Below are positions 33,928-46,816 of a DNA stretch of 64,000 nt, in pieces. The notes below the pieces were generated by a model that saw nothing but the letters and a program-made list of their open reading frames with translations, made no database searches and was not told where the DNA came from. Position 1 is the stretch's first letter, and every line of letters starts with the position of its first letter. Position numbers and translations under genes: made by a program. Source of the stretch: Paramecium pentaurelia (taxonomy: Eukaryota; Ciliophora; Oligohymenophorea; Peniculida; Parameciidae); NCBI GenBank assembly GCA_905183005.1, contig CAJJDO010000079.1, positions 7,096 through 71,095 on the forward strand, read 5' to 3'.

Positions 33928-34250
33928 ATGAATTATTCAACCCATGAATACTACTATACTTTTGATGATATAAATGGCATGCACTTCAAATTCGCTTTAT
34001 CAATGAATTGGATCAGAATAATCTATTGTAAATAATATATAAAATTATCATATTTCATTTAATCCTCTATTAATTGATATTGGTTTATACTTGATTATCA
34101 TATTTAGAGTTACTGAATTGGATCGAAATGTATTATTTTAGATAAGAGAATGGTCAGCTGAAATTAATATTGATAAGAATCATTAAGAACAATCAGTTCA
34201 TGGATATTAACTAAAACTTAAAACTTGAATTTGATACTTAATTTCATTGA
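33928..34250 (+). pseudogene. Possible gene remnant beginning MNYSTHEYYY
   Basis: ATG 33928 opens MNYSTHEYYYTFDDINGMHF; another frame continues IRFINELDQNNLLQ, and a third reads VTELDRNVLFQIREWSAEIN to TGA near 34230. The repeated ELD(Q/R)N element suggests a small internal repeat. Frames are not joined by standard introns. Confidence 0.3.
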
Positions 34251-34449
34251 CTAAACAATATAATCAATTTAGGTCCTATTCTCTATTATAAAATCCTAGA
34301 CTAAGATTAAATTCACTAAAAAAAATTTAGACTATTCTGAAACTCACTGTAGTAATAATGCGCTATTTCAAATAATATATTATATAATAAAAATATCTTA
34401 ATTTTCCAAATATAAATTTATATATAAAAATCAAACAATGATTCCAAAA

Positions 34450-37400
34450 ATAGTCAATTCAATTTTAATATTCCATCTTATCCAGTTGTAAAATCTGCTT
34501 CACTTTAGTAAAAAACACATGTAGATCTAGGAACACACTTACCTTCATCAGTTATGCAGAGTACACTCGTAAAAACATAACTTAAACATTCAGTGTCAGA
34601 AGTAGCAACTTTATCTGAAAATTCTCTCAATATACAGGCTGTTCCAGTCCATTAACAACATCGATCAGTACCTTCATTAACATAACCTGAAGGGATTAGA
34701 TATGAAGACCAAGTTCCTTTATCAAGACATTTTTTCCATCTGAAACAAAAGCGGAACCCCAACTTTTACATGTTGATAAGTTGGCGCCATCTGCATCACT
34801 GTATGCTTTTAATCTTTGCATTTACTTTTTGATAACCACCAAACATTTAGTATAATTTATACTAATTGCTAATGAAAAAACAGGTTGAATTTTTTAGAAC
34901 ACATTATTCAGAGGATGCTTAGTAAATGTTTAGTTTAAGAAGTTATATCTGTAAAATTGTCATTATCATAACAAATTCCATAAAAACATAAACATGGATT
35001 TCCTACACTTTGTTTTCAGCAAAGTTCAGGGATTGTACTAAATGCATCCAGCAAGTCAAATATTGTATACTTCATTTAAAGTTAATGTTACATATGTACA
35101 TTATCTTTAACTACAAGCAGTGGCTATAGAATTCCAAAATATCTTATTGATTTTTCAGTTTTATTAGTAGCTTTGCAAACAGATTGGGATTTATATGATG
35201 AGCGAGTTTCTTTGGTAATAAAACCAGCTCCACTGGTAGCAAAAGTACAATCTTTATCTTTACAATCTTTATGAATTGTAATAGATCCATCATAATCTGC
35301 AAATGTGAAATCTTTGCAAAGGCTGGTTGGTGTATTAACACAAATAGTTTGACCATATGTAGTTAATGAACTGCATGGAGAAGTGTAATCTCCACATCCA
35401 ACACTATTCTTGCATTCTCTACTTGGTATTTTACAAGTTGGATTATAATCTGAAAATTATTTATCTGTCTTGTAAATTTGTTATGATTTTCATAACAAAC
35501 TTTAAGACTACAATCAACAGGAAATGCTGAAACAGCATGTGCTCTGCATGGATCTTCACTAGCTATGAATTTTTAGTATATTTCATCATTTCCTTAAAAG
35601 AATTAAAATTATTTTCCAATATCTATGCATTTGGTTCAATCAGTAATATATAATTATGCAGTAGCTTGAGATGGTAAGAACTTTTAACATTGAGCATCTG
35701 TTGTACCTGTGTTATCCAAGCATCTTCTATCCTAACAATATCTAACAACTGTTTCACAGGTTTCCAATAATATTGGATTCTATTGTTTCCCTTAAATCCT
35801 GAAAATTTATATTCCCTAATATGCAATACAAGCAGCCTTCTTAGAAACACATCTCACTCGGTAGTATAAGCATCCCGATAAGAAATTTTCAGAGTTGTTA
35901 TACATTATCTATTTCTGCAAATTTTGTTACTTACTATAATAAGAGGAGCATGCCTCAGTTTTATGAATATAACCTTTTACCTTTATTCAAAAATCAGGTT
36001 TGAATGATTAGCACTTTGAATCCGTAATTGCGGTTACATTCAAATCAAAGATAAGTTTGTACAGGAGGCATTAGTAGTAGCAAGAGTTCTTTTGGCACAA
36101 TTTGACTTGATATTAATATTTAATGCCCAATCAATATAAATAAAATATCCGCTTTATTATAAGCGGGTTGATGTTTCTGTGATATGGCCTTGAATGTTTG
36201 ATTTATATATAATAAATATGATTTACATTTTTCATGAATAAAAAAACTAGCTTTTGCATTAGAATTACATTCTCTTTATTTACAATTTGCATCAATATCA
36301 TCATCAACTGTGCAGTAGTCATCATTAGTATCTTTTAGACTATTAACCAATGAATTTGCAATAACCAACACCGAAACTAAATCATCCAATAATTCTCTTT
36401 TATTTAGCACAATCACTTACTATAGTTTCTGTAATTCTTACAGTATATGAATTGCAAGCACCTACAACAATGTAAGTATTTCCTGAAAAGTATGTACATT
36501 CACCAGTAGTGAATATTGCACATTAACATGCTGATAATTTATCTCCTGTATCAGTAATAAAATTAAGAAAAAAAGAAGAGCAACTTACTATTTGTTAACA
36601 ATTTATCGTACTTCCTTCTTTAATAAATGTACATCTAAAACCTAGAGAGTTTTTAAGATAATTATTTCAATATTGTTCTTAAATCAAAATCCGTACAATG
36701 CCGGTTGTTATTCCTGTGCATGAAGCTAGATTATCAGCTGGATTAAAACAAATAGCTCTACCTGAAAAAAGAGGCACAAGCAAGTCCCTCAGCATCATTA
36801 TCGTAAATATTACTATATATAATATTCCCCACAATCAGTATTTCCAGCCATACAACCTCATGCATTACTCTTAGTAAATAGGTTATCAGAAAAGTATTAT
36901 CAACTAGTCAGCATATATCTTCTAACAATGTATTATTTTTCATCAGCATATGTTATTGTAGAAGGAATTATATAAGGCACATTCAACTCTTGCATAAGAA
37001 GCTTCTTTATAGAATTTATAATTCATTTACCAACATCAACTATACAATTTCTGTTCCTACATTAACCTGCATTAATTCTGGTAATTGAATAACAAGCACA
37101 TGTTGTTTTTGTAATAATACATTCATTAATTGATTATTAACATTTTTCATCATCTAATATTTTATTATATTCTGCAGAATTGGCAGATGAAATGACTTCT
37201 TCACAAGTAGCTATATTAGAAAATTTAGTTGAGCCTACATGTGCATCATATCAACATTTAGTTGGAGTAATTGCTTAACATGGAGTTTAATTTACAAGTT
37301 TATGTTTCAGTTGCATTTATACATTTATAATAATGATCCACAACTAGTATTAGAGACACCGATTGAATTCCATCCATAAATTATTTTTTCCATCACATAA

Positions 37401-37975
37401 TACAATTCCTCTCTATTTTTCACATCTACTGTTTTATTCTCCACATTATACTTATGATATTATATGTAGCACAATCCTTAAGCAGTATTAAATGTAGTAT
37501 TAGCACCTGTGATTACAAGATCAACACTATTACCTTCAAGATTAAATTCACAATTTCCCTCTAATCCTCTCATCTTTGGACATGTTTCTGAAATTCATTA
37601 GTAATTACTACATTATGGAATTAAATCTATTCATCTAGCACCAGTTGACTTCCAACGAACTTCCCTAATATTACATGCTGTATGAGTTGTATTTGAAGAT
37701 TCAACCTCAATACAATAATAGTATCTACATACTTTTTCTCCCTCAAGTTTACACTTGCTATTGTTGTCAAATCATCATTTTGGTCACACTAGTTAATAAC
37801 ATATTAGACCTTTTTTATTAAAATCAATTTTAAATATAATATCATTTACAAATTCTATTACTCGACAGTAATCTAGTTGAATTATTGAATTGAATTAAAA
37901 ATCTTTCTTAAATTATTCTAAAATTCCATCTTTCGCATTGATCGCTATTTTAACCAAATTATTATTATTCATAGC
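34450..37975 (-). pseudogene. Cysteine-rich surface-antigen-like region, broken
   Basis: Over 3.5 kb the minus strand has higher G+C than its surroundings and many short frames with regularly spaced Cys: VGCGDYTSPCSSLTTYGQTI, CVNTPTSLCKDFTFADYDGS, KDCKDKDCTFATSGAG, SVGNPCLCFYGICYDND, KCKLEGEKVCRYYYC. Cys-rich repeats rich in Thr, Ser and Asn are typical of Paramecium surface (immobilisation) antigens and their relatives. The upstream end begins near ATG 37966 with MNNNNLVKIAINAKDG, which is not a signal peptide. The frame changes many times with TGA between, so no full antigen can be read. Pseudogene is the simplest view, but undetected introns cannot be excluded throughout. Confidence 0.6.
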
Positions 37976-38258
37976 TATCATTATTTGTAGTATAAATAAT
38001 TGTAATTTATTAAAGTGTTTGAATATCCTTATAAATATATTATATTAGAATTGAATATATAAAGTATCAAATATTAAATTGAATTACAATAAATTGTATT
38101 ATTTAATCTTTAATAAATTTATTATATTAGAATCATAAAGAAATCAATAAATTGATTTAATTAATTTTAGTTAAATGCAAATATTTTTATATTCACAATT
38201 CTTATTTCTTCAAACATTTCATTATAACTTTAAACACTGATTAATAATAATTGAATAA

Positions 38259-38708
38259 ATGTTTATTGCTTATCTGACCAAAGCAATAGTGAATTTCTTA
38301 ATTTAGTTTCATGTTTACTCTCATGATCCTTTGTTGTATAAAGACATTTTGGCTCTTAAGTATTAAATGTAAGACTATGCAAATAATTAGAAAAGGAATT
38401 ATAAACTAAATGTTAACTAGGAAGACTTGTGTCTTTTGGATCAATGAGACAGATTGATAGAAAAAGTATATCATTATAAATTTAATTTGCTTTAGGCCTC
38501 TATAACATTTTTTATAATAAAGTAAAACTCTATAACAAACTCTTTCGATATTTGCCTACATTTAACAAGCTCATTCATTATTTTTTAATATATTAATCAA
38601 TATAAGAGAAGTTCCTATCAATAAGCTTTTCTTTATTCTTCCTACTATTATTTACCTATATACACCTTAATTTATAAAGAAATCTTCTATATACCTTAGT
38701 TTCTCTGA
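38259..38708 (+). CDS. Unrecognised small gene with one 30-nt intron
   Basis: ATG 38259 starts MFIAYLTKAIVNFLIQFHVY and continues SHDPLLYKDILALKYQMQDY, NNQKRNYKLNVNQEDL. A 30-nt intron at 38431-38460 (GTCTTTTGG...GATAG) removes an in-frame TGA and keeps phase. The frame then reads KVYHYKFNLLQASITFFIIK and ends at TGA 38706-38708, about 139 residues. Open sequence continues after that TGA (YYYKSSPAQSYPLHSY), so the real end could be further down. Possibly membrane-associated; not recognised. Confidence 0.5.
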
Positions 38709-39755
38709 GCTTACTATTACAAATCCTCGCCAGCTTAATCATATCCTTTACATTCCTATAAATCTTAGAATTACAGTTTAGGTTATGTATCCGATATTAA
38801 AATAAGCCTTAAAGATAATTGATCCTTATGCTAAATTTTATTATTGTATGATCTACCGTAACAAGTTATTTAAAATTATCACATTTTTAAATATTTTATT
38901 AGAATTCATAAATTAATTACATCATTCCAAGTTGGAATAAGAATACTTATTTTGCATTATAAATTATTTAATTAGTTTATTTCTCAATTTCCCTAAGCCT
39001 AATTTTTTATTTTATTTGTAATTTTATATTAGTTGACCATAAGAATAATCAAATAGGTCTAATGATAATTTAAAGTATGAATAATTAAAAGAAATGAATT
39101 TTATCTAAATGTTTAGAGATTGCTCATCTTAGCCATGCTGTTCAGATATAGGATATCATAACTTTTTGATTCATATTAAGTATATTTCTGAAACATATTC
39201 AAATATTAGCTATACAATATAAAAATGAATCTAAATTATATTATAAAAAGTTTTTAATTAAATGCAGAGAGATTTATCAATTAATCAAACTTTGTTAAAA
39301 TTCTCAAATCTGACTTTATGAAGGAGTTGATTTGAAATATAATATGTTTGGAAATAGTGTTATAAGAAAAATAAGCTTTACTTTTTTAATGAATTGTTAC
39401 TAGTTTGAGCAATTCAAATGATATTAATTTACAGAAAAATTCAATGTTTTAATGATTAAAGTGTCTTAACGATTATATCCTTATGAGGCATATGAATCCA
39501 AGCTATAGTTTTCTAATAATATTATTTAGATGACAAATATGGGAGAATCAATCTAATCTAAAAGTCTTTGAAATATTTTTAAACATATTGGATAAGAGTA
39601 TTTCTCATCAAAATTTGAAACCTTCTAAGTTTGAATTAAAATTTTAAGATTTAACCAATATTTCATTCAGCTTTAATTTATTATGGAGATGATAATTTAA
39701 ATATCTAGAAAGTATCTACCATTAATCTAATGCTAAATTAAATTATTTTATTGTC
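38709..39755. other. Region without a clear gene
   Basis: The first 120 bp continue the frame of the gene above (see that entry). The rest is AT-rich with no convincing frame. Confidence 0.4.
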
Positions 39756-39759
39756 AATT

Positions 39760-40400
39760 TCCCCCTTCTAGCAAATTGGGAAGTGGAGTCCCCCCTTAGG
39801 GGCTTCCGATTTTCTTGTTCCTCAGGCCTCTCGCTTGAGTCTGTCCAAGTACTCAGTTTCAACTGATTGTATGAGTAGGGAAGGATGCCAATAGAAAAAT
39901 CTTTATGTCAATGTTTGGAAGTAGGCTGTAGGGGAATCCAAATGCAGACAGATGTCCTTGTAAAGCTTAAGGTGGATTTCATTAGGATTACGCTTGATAT
40001 CAAAGGAAGAGGCAGAGAGGAGAAGAAGTCCAGACAATGAGAGGAGAACTGAGTATGGACAAGCTTAAGCGCAGTATCATTTTAGAATTAAGTAATAGAG
40101 TGGGTAGACTGGAGTGGATTCGATGATAACAAAATCATCAATCTGTCATAATTAATTTTCTAGCAATCCCATCAATAAATATAATGGAAATTAATATAAG
40201 AAGTTTCTAGAATTATCTTGAACATAATCGAACAATGGTGATGTTTAGAGATGTCAGAAAACCTACCACACTGTCACGATTAAGAGTTAGAGTCTGAGTG
40301 TGCTATAAGCGTTAGACAACAAGAACGGTGACTCACATACATTGCCTGGCTGAGATTTGGTTCAATATATTTGAGAAGAATCTAAACCCACTTTTGTAAT
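39760..40400 (+). other. GC-rich island with a possible interrupted ORF
   Basis: This stretch is about 40-45% G+C against roughly 23% around it. Its left part holds a hairpin-forming run (a CCCC/GGGG stem within GGAAG...CTTCC, about 39778-39807). On the plus strand a frame from ATG 39888 reads MPIEKSLCQCLEVGCRGIQM, VKLKVDFIRITLDIKGRGRE, then TGA at 40038 and 40050, then VWTSLSAVSFQNQVIEWVDW, FDDNKIINLSQLIF. A different join removing 26 nt near 40028-40053 gives MDKLKRSIILELSNRVGRLE. A further frame near 40240-40390 reads MVMFRDVRKPTTLSRLR and THIHCLAEIWFNIF. It may be a transferred or mobile piece, or a structured RNA. Identity unknown. Confidence 0.4.
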
Positions 40401-40562
40401 ATTACTGACAAATATACATTTAATATACATTTTAATTTAATGCTTATTTTGTCTTAAAAAGTTATTAATGCACATAATCCTTAATGCTTGAGATGCAAGA
40501 TTTTTAATTGATTTTTTAATTAAATGGCAACATTTTTTATAAATTCCAAAAATTTAATTGTT

Positions 40563-40860
40563 TCAATAAGAAATTTGACATTTAGCAAAGAAATCAATAA
40601 ATTAGAATTGGAAAGAAACTAATTTTCCTTATGTAAAATCATTAATACAACCCAATAATAAATATTTATATTTTTAATAAAATTAAATGGTTTAATCTCC
40701 ATTTGAACTTTGACCATTCACAATAACCATCTAGATTATCATATTCTGTTTTTAATGCAATATGCTACCAAAAAAATTTGATTAGTTTTATTTCAGAACA
40801 GATTATATTTGTAAATCTTCTTTGTTTTTTAGTGGAAGAATTTAATTACAGATGTCGAAT
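40563..40860 (-). CDS. Possible ORF, unrecognised
   Basis: Two overlapping frames compete: one reads HSFDICNQILPLKNKEDLQI and stops at TGA 40563-40565, the other reads ALKTEYDNLDGYCEWSKFKW near 40765-40700. A 23-nt GT...AG segment (GTAGCATATT...AACAG) near 40760 may be an intron joining them. Not recognised. Confidence 0.3.
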
Positions 40861-40876
40861 GAATGAATGAATGAAA
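40858..40876. repeat. GAAT tetranucleotide repeat
   Basis: Four and a half copies of GAAT, at the start of the minus-strand ORF. Short microsatellite. Confidence 0.7.
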
Positions 40877-41142
40877 CAACGACACTATAAAACATTTAAA
40901 GAAATTAATAATTTCTATAAATTTGAATTCTTCTATTTTGCTAATATTTCATAGATATATCATTTGCACCTTCCTCAATAAAAAAATTCTTCCCTCCATG
41001 TGATATTATTGTAATTAACAATAATTCTATCTGACTCCATAAATTAAGAGGAAAGATTACAGAAAATTTTTTTTACTAATTTACTATTAAGATAAGTTTA
41101 ACTTTAGAGGAACCTATGTATAAATATTAAGTATAATAAGTT

Positions 41143-41391
41143 TTTGTACTAAAGAAATATAAAGAAACTAATTTAAGGTTTAGGAGTTTATTTGCTTAGA
41201 ATTCTATTAATAATAATAGAGTTTTTGAAATAAATTTAAGCAATGATCCTCCAAAATCAAATCTGGATTAAAACCAAAAAGAAAATGGGTCTAATACTAC
41301 TTCTATTTGCTCATCAACTTCAATGATCATTGAGTATAGTATTTAAATAAATCCTTTCTTAATCAAAAAGTAATCTCGTTAAATTAATTGA
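41143..41391 (+). CDS. 3' exon of an unrecognised gene
   Basis: The frame reads FVLKKYKETNLRFRSLFAQN, NNNRVFEINLSNDPPKSNLD, QKENGSNTTSICSSTSMII and ends at TGA 41389-41391. The Ser/Asn-rich composition with varied codons looks like a true low-complexity C-terminus. The 5' end is not found. Confidence 0.4.
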
Positions 41392-42081
41392 TGTTAAATT
41401 TTAAAGGGATTAATTAAACATTTTCTACATTTAATGTTGATATTTATTAATGAAATTCTATTTAATTAAATGCGTAACTTTACTGAAGTTTAGCTATAAA
41501 ATAGTGCTCATAGATTTTAAACTTAACATATTCAATTTCATTTAAAAATTAAAGAAGACTTCAATAATCTATAAATTAATACTTCATCTGAGAAAGATTT
41601 CATATATTGATTTTAGTGAATAAATTTATTAGCATTAATTCAACTTCAAATCTCTAAATTATATAATAAAAGATTTTTAAACAAATTTCTGCATATGAAT
41701 AACTAGAGAAAAAGAATGGTTTTTTTTTCATTAATTAATCATTTTAATCATATATATTTTATATTTTTGCTTTAATCAAATTAATATTAGAATAATCTAT
41801 TTATTTTCATAAACTAATTACGTTTAAATTACATTTCTTTTATTAACAAAACATTGATTAAACTTCAGCATTAAATTCAATTGAATAAATGAATAAGGTG
41901 TTAGAAGGTGCTTTTATTTAATGTTTCTGTTAAATAAATAGCACAGTTGATAATTATATAATTTATTTGTAATTATTTATGAAATATTAATTTTTGTTTC
42001 TAAATAGTAAGAGAAATTGTTCAAAAATTAACAAATAAAGATTTCTTTTCAATATTTAAATCAAATCTCAATTTAATTAAT
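41392..42081. other. AT-rich spacer upstream of the WD40 gene
   Basis: No supported gene. It should contain the promoter of the WD40 gene; no specific element is recognised. Confidence 0.45.
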
Positions 42082-43572
42082 ATGTCTTCATCATAAGGTT
42101 CGCCATTCACTGCAAAAATTAATAGGTAAAGTATTGAAAATTATTTCAATGAAGTATAGGAAGAAATAGAAGTATGTTATATAACTTTCTGTTAGCCAAA
42201 GTCCCCCTATAATAAAATTTGTTAATCAATTGATCATATTTGTTTGGATTCAGTTATACCTAGTCCTCCAAGCTTGTAACTTGACTCAGCTAAAGAATAA
42301 TCTTCTTCTTTATTATTATCAACTATAACAAAAGAATTTATACATCCAATTCTAACCAACGAAATCACTAGTGAGTTAATAAAATCGATTAACTCTATTG
42401 TGTAAAGAGAAGTGAATAATATCGAATAAAAATAGACTAAAGCAATTCAATAATTGAAATAACAATAGGAAAAAGAAAAAGATGAAAAGAAGTAAGAATA
42501 AAGAGAAAACTTAGATATCATCAATAATAAAAATTAGGAGATTTAAAAATTAAATGAAAAGTAAATGAGAAAAGAGAAATCAATTGAAATAATTAAACAA
42601 ATTTAAGATTCAAACCAGTTCACCTTTGAGATCATGAATTAACACTCAATTAAATAAGATGACAGGTCTTATGCATTAGCTTTTAATCAAGATTAATCTA
42701 TCTTATTAGCTGGATGTAGGAAATATATTAAAGTATTTGAACATTAATAAGGGAAATTGAATCAGGTTTAATTTTTGAGTAAGCATAAAAAGGATGTGTA
42801 TACTTTAAATTTTATGAAAAAGACTAATAATTTTGTATCTGGAAGTTCAGATTATTCAATTATAATATGGTAGGTGATTGGAAATAATTAATGGAATTGT
42901 TAATAAATATTAAATGGACATTCGAATTGTATATGGTGTTTATTGTTAAATAATACTGATGATTTAATAATATCAGGTAGTGTTGATAATACAATCAAAT
43001 TTTGGATGAAATAGAATTAATGGATATGTTAATAAACCATAAGTGATCATACTGGTTATGTATATTCATTAAGTTTAAATGAAAAATAAAATAAATTGAT
43101 ATCTTGTTCATCTGATTCATAAATATTAGTAATAGAATAGTCTAAGTGGGATAAATAGTGGAGTGTTACATAAAAGATAAAAGTTGATCAATATGGATAT
43201 CGATTATGTTTTATTAATGATAACTTATTTACATTCTAACCTTATTGTAAAGAATAAATGTATATATATGAGATGGATTCTAATAATAAATAGTATTAAA
43301 AGATTAAGGTAGTTGCTGTAAAGTGTGATTCTAGTGATTGTGATTGCTTATTTCCATAATAATACATAAAGTCAAAATGCCTACTTGTGAATAAGAATGG
43401 CAAGAATGTCAATTTAATGAGAAAGAAAGAAAATGGTGACTTTATTATTTAATAATCTATTTCATTTGGTAGCGGTTAAATTTATGGACAATTAAGTGAT
43501 GATGGAGAGTATTTGATCACTTGGGATTTATAATTAAAGGAAATCTAAATAAGAAAGTTTAAGGAATAATGA
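42082..43572 (+). CDS. WD40-repeat protein, intact, single exon
   Basis: ATG 42082 to TGA 43570-43572 is a 497-codon frame without intron or lesion when TAA/TAG are Gln. The N-terminus (MSSSQGSPFTAKINRQSIEN) and a central Lys/Glu/Gln-rich segment, about residues 110-190 (QQLKQQQEKEKDEKKQEQRE), are probably coiled coil. A WD40 propeller follows: SYALAFNQDQSILLAGCRKY, HKKDVYTLNFMKKTNNFVSG, GSSDYSIIIWQV, HSNCIWCLLLNNTDDLIISG, SVDNTIKFWMK, HTGYVYSLSLNEKQNKLISC, and a last strand GQLSDDGEYLITWDLQ. The blades end in IW/FW rather than the textbook WD, common in Paramecium. WD40 propellers are scaffolds for protein complexes; the partner is unknown. It is the best-preserved gene in the window. Confidence 0.9.
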
Positions 43573-44076
43573 GCATTATAATATAAAAATTATAAAATAT
43601 TTTAGAATATTTAAAGTGTATTTAATATTCAATATTATAACAGTCTTTTATTTATTAAATTTTATGAATTAATGCTGATTTTTCCAATTTTATTATTTAC
43701 AAGATGCTAAGGAATGATATTTAACTTTTAAGTTTTTTGTTTATTGATAAATGTAAAAGTAAATTGCTAAATCAATTTTCTTAGTAAGAAATTTATTATT
43801 GTGATTATTGCGATGATTCATTTTCTAATTGATTGAACTAGATAAATCGCTAAACAAATAACTTTGCTTCTGATTGAATAAATTTGGATCATATTTCTTA
43901 TAGATTGATAAAATGTTATAAGAGAAATTATTGTTATGATAAAAAAGTATTATAAATTGAGTTATGTTTAGACAATTTTAGGAAATCTATTTTTTATTAT
44001 TTACGAATTTGGGCGAGTAAGTTAAAACTATTTGAATTCCATCAATCTTCTGATAATCAAAATACAAGAATTTGAC
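43573..44076. other. AT-rich spacer between convergent genes
   Basis: The WD40 gene and the minus-strand gene at 44077 end towards each other here. No frame or RNA feature is supported. Confidence 0.5.
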
Positions 44077-44650
44077 TCATTATATTTACACCAATTATAA
44101 CAAAGATCTTACTGAAGTTATTTTTTGGATGTTTAATAATAAGGATATCAGCAACAACCCCTGCAAATCTTCTAATTCCTGATTTAATATCTTTAAATTT
44201 TCATCATTGTGTTTCTGATGTGCTCTTAATAATCCATCGATAATTGTATTAATAACTGATTTCTCTTCACCAGATGGAAATTAAAATTCACAAAATTAAA
44301 CCGAATTTGATTCCTAGGAAGAAATTGCTAAATATTGATCATAATTTTAATCCCAATCAACTTCAATATAAAATGTATAATATCCAGGTTGAAAAATTTT
44401 TCAACAAAATAAGACTACTTTTTTAATCACAGTGTCAGATTTATAAACTTTAAGTGTTGTGGTTGCTTATAATTACTCTGCTATAATCTTGCACACAAAA
44501 ACCTAACTAAATTCAGCGTATGAAGAAAAATTATATTAAAGTTCCCAAATATCATTTGAATTGTAAAAATAATTTTTGTAATTCAAAATTGATGTTTGAA
44601 ATAAATTAATTATTGTATTGATTATAATTATTAAAGTTATGAAAATTAAA
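44077..44650 (-). CDS. Possible calpain C2-like domain protein, partial
   Basis: The frame reads SILNYKNYFYNSNDIWELQY, SSYAEFSQVFVCKIIAEQLQ, ATTTLKVYKSDTVIKKVVLF, C, TGA (near 44397), KIFQPGYYTFYIEVDWDQNY, DQYLAISSQESNSVQFCEFQ, then a helical tail RAHQKHNDENLKILNQELED, ending at TGA 44077-44079. The PGYYTFYIEVDW strand and the order of beta strands recall the C2-like domain at the end of ciliate calpain-type proteases. That assignment is weak because no catalytic part is present. The in-frame TGA is unexplained by an intron. A hydrophobic stretch upstream (FITLIIIINTII) might be a signal or membrane segment. Confidence 0.4.
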
Positions 44651-44679
44651 TACTATTTTTCTATTTATCATCACTCAAA

Positions 44680-45290
44680 TCAATATGTTTAATTACTATA
44701 TGATAATTTAGTTTAATTATTTTTTCATTTCTTAAACTCTATTAACTTGGGCGAAACCTTTCAAATTACTTAGTTTAATCCATCTAGGTAAATTTGTTAA
44801 AGATAAAGCAAATATTTAGTTTTCTTGCTTAATTATTTCTTTTGTTTTATGATCCTTAGGAGTATAAAATGCTTAATTATTGAGCTTAGTTTAACACTAG
44901 GTATGAAATTAAATTAATTTCTATTTTCCATTTAAAGCTTCCCATATTCAGATGATATTATATTTTTACAAATTTTACTCTTTTAACTGCTTTAGATTAA
45001 TGTATCTTTTCCTTCTTATTTCTATCTTGATTTTTTATTTGTACTTAATCTCAGTAAAAATATTTTAGATTTCGTTCTAAAAATCATCTATTTGAGAAAA
45101 AAATAGTATCTTTCTGATCAAAACTAAATAAAATGTCATTCCTTTTACACTAAGCCCAAAGGAGCAACCATTATAGAAAAATTTGCCACATCTACACTTT
45201 TAAATCGAGAGAAACATTACAATTTATTCCTTCATTGTTATAATCTAATTAGCAGAAGAAACCAGAAAATTACGAAGAAGATAAACTTTA
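44680..45290 (-). CDS. Unrecognised minus-strand gene, partial model
   Basis: The 3' part is clear: AFYTPKDHKTKEIIKQENQI, FALSLTNLPRWIKLSNLKGF, AQVNRVQEMKKQLNQIIIQQ, ending at TGA 44680-44682. Further up two frames overlap, one with KCRCGKFFYNGCSFGLSVKG and one with NDILFSFDQKDTIFFSNR. Short introns are likely but not placed. It lies directly upstream of the gene ending at 44077 on the same strand. Confidence 0.4.
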
Positions 45291-45299
45291 TTTGGGCTC

Positions 45300-46148
45300 A
45301 ATTCAATAATTTAAATATAATTTAAAATGTATTTTTATTTTGACTCTAGTTTTTAGTGCAATTGTAACAAAAATTTGTTGCTAAAAGAAAATCAGCATTT
45401 TTATATAAAAATATCTCTCTAAAAGTAAATTAAATAAATATATCATCAATATCTATTTAATATTGTAGATATTTAAAATCAAATCACATCAATGTTAAAT
45501 AATCCCTATTAAAATTAGTTCGTTATGCAAATAAGAGATTTTTTATGAATATTGTATATATATCTATATCAATATTAATCAGGATGAATCGATTTTTTTA
45601 TTTATAATAAAAGATTTTATGCACTATTTATTAATAATAAGCATGGAAGTATTGGATTATTCAAAATTTATGATTATCTACTGCATTTCTCTATCGATTT
45701 TTATAATAAATCTTTGCAGATCCAAATTAGTTCTATAGTTATACCTTTAAATAGTATGATTGCATCCCAATAAATTTTTTTTCTCTTCATTAAAATATTC
45801 ATTAACTCTTAGCAATTAATTTAAATTTATGTTAAATCTTAAGAGTCCTTATTAAGTTAATTATTGTAGTCTGTCTTGACTTATTCTAGAAGATAATGGA
45901 TTACTAAAAAAATATTTAAAATGAGAGTCCATTTTTTACTGAGTAGATTTTGAATTTTAGTAGTTAATAGAAACATTACTCAAAGATCAATAAAACAGAG
46001 GATATATTATTTATTGATAGTAGCCCAATAGAGAATTTTAGTAAATCAAAAAAATATCTATTTAATTTGGTATAATATATAGTTAAGTTCTTTAGATACA
46101 GAGTTTTAAAATTTATTATCTATTATTTTTAATTTATCTTAAAATAAT
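45300..46148. other. AT-rich region without a supported gene
   Basis: Only short frames are seen. It ends at the left copy of the kelch-region repeat. Confidence 0.4.
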
Positions 46149-46816
46149 TATCTGATTGAGAATTATATATATATATTAAAGATGAGATGTTACTAAGGTG
46201 CTTGTATAAATGCATTATATTATATTATTTATTTATCATGAATATAATTCACTAAATTTTTTTATTATTAGTCTTGTTCTTTCAACATCTTGGAAAGTAC
46301 AGCTACAAAAATACTCAAATTGACAAATGTAGTTCATCATATCAAGTTACCTCTTATTAAAATCTTTTTTAAACAGTTTAGTTGCTAATATTAAAGTATC
46401 TATTTAAACCATTTTATTCCAAAACTCAAGCTGTTTTTTAATACTTATCGTTTTAAGTACAAAAATTGTATTTACTTTGCGAAATAAATAAATGCATTAT
46501 TATTTTGTCAAATGTAACCAATTGGCTTCAATATAGTATAAAAAATGAATCAAATATCAAATCAGATCTTAGGTGTTTTAAGTTGTGGAAGAGGTAAATA
46601 AGTAACGATGGTTTCATAGATTTTGGATGTTTCTAAATTTTTCTAATTTGCATTTCTACAGTTTGCATGACTCCATCTTATTGTTTATAAACCTATCTCA
46701 ATGCTATGCTCTAAAGACTTGTTTATAGATTTAAAATAACAATATAATTTTAATCCTCTTTTTTCTCTTGTGAACACCCTCCAAGTAAAATTAAATATTC
46801 TCCAACATTCTCCATA
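46149..46816. repeat. Left copy of 668-bp exact repeat
   Basis: Identical to 47208-47875 (offset 1,059). It covers the 3' end of a kelch gene and its downstream DNA. The right copy begins immediately after the single n at 47207. Confidence 0.85.

Noticed and set aside
36128..36146. CCGCTT/AAGCGG hairpin as a possible terminator
   Set aside because: Only six pairs, inside degenerate antigen sequence; no link to transcription ends in a ciliate.
40021..40060. RNase P RNA-like core (GAAGAAGTCCAGAC)
   Set aside because: Only a vague likeness to the conserved P4 region; the partner conserved block was not found.
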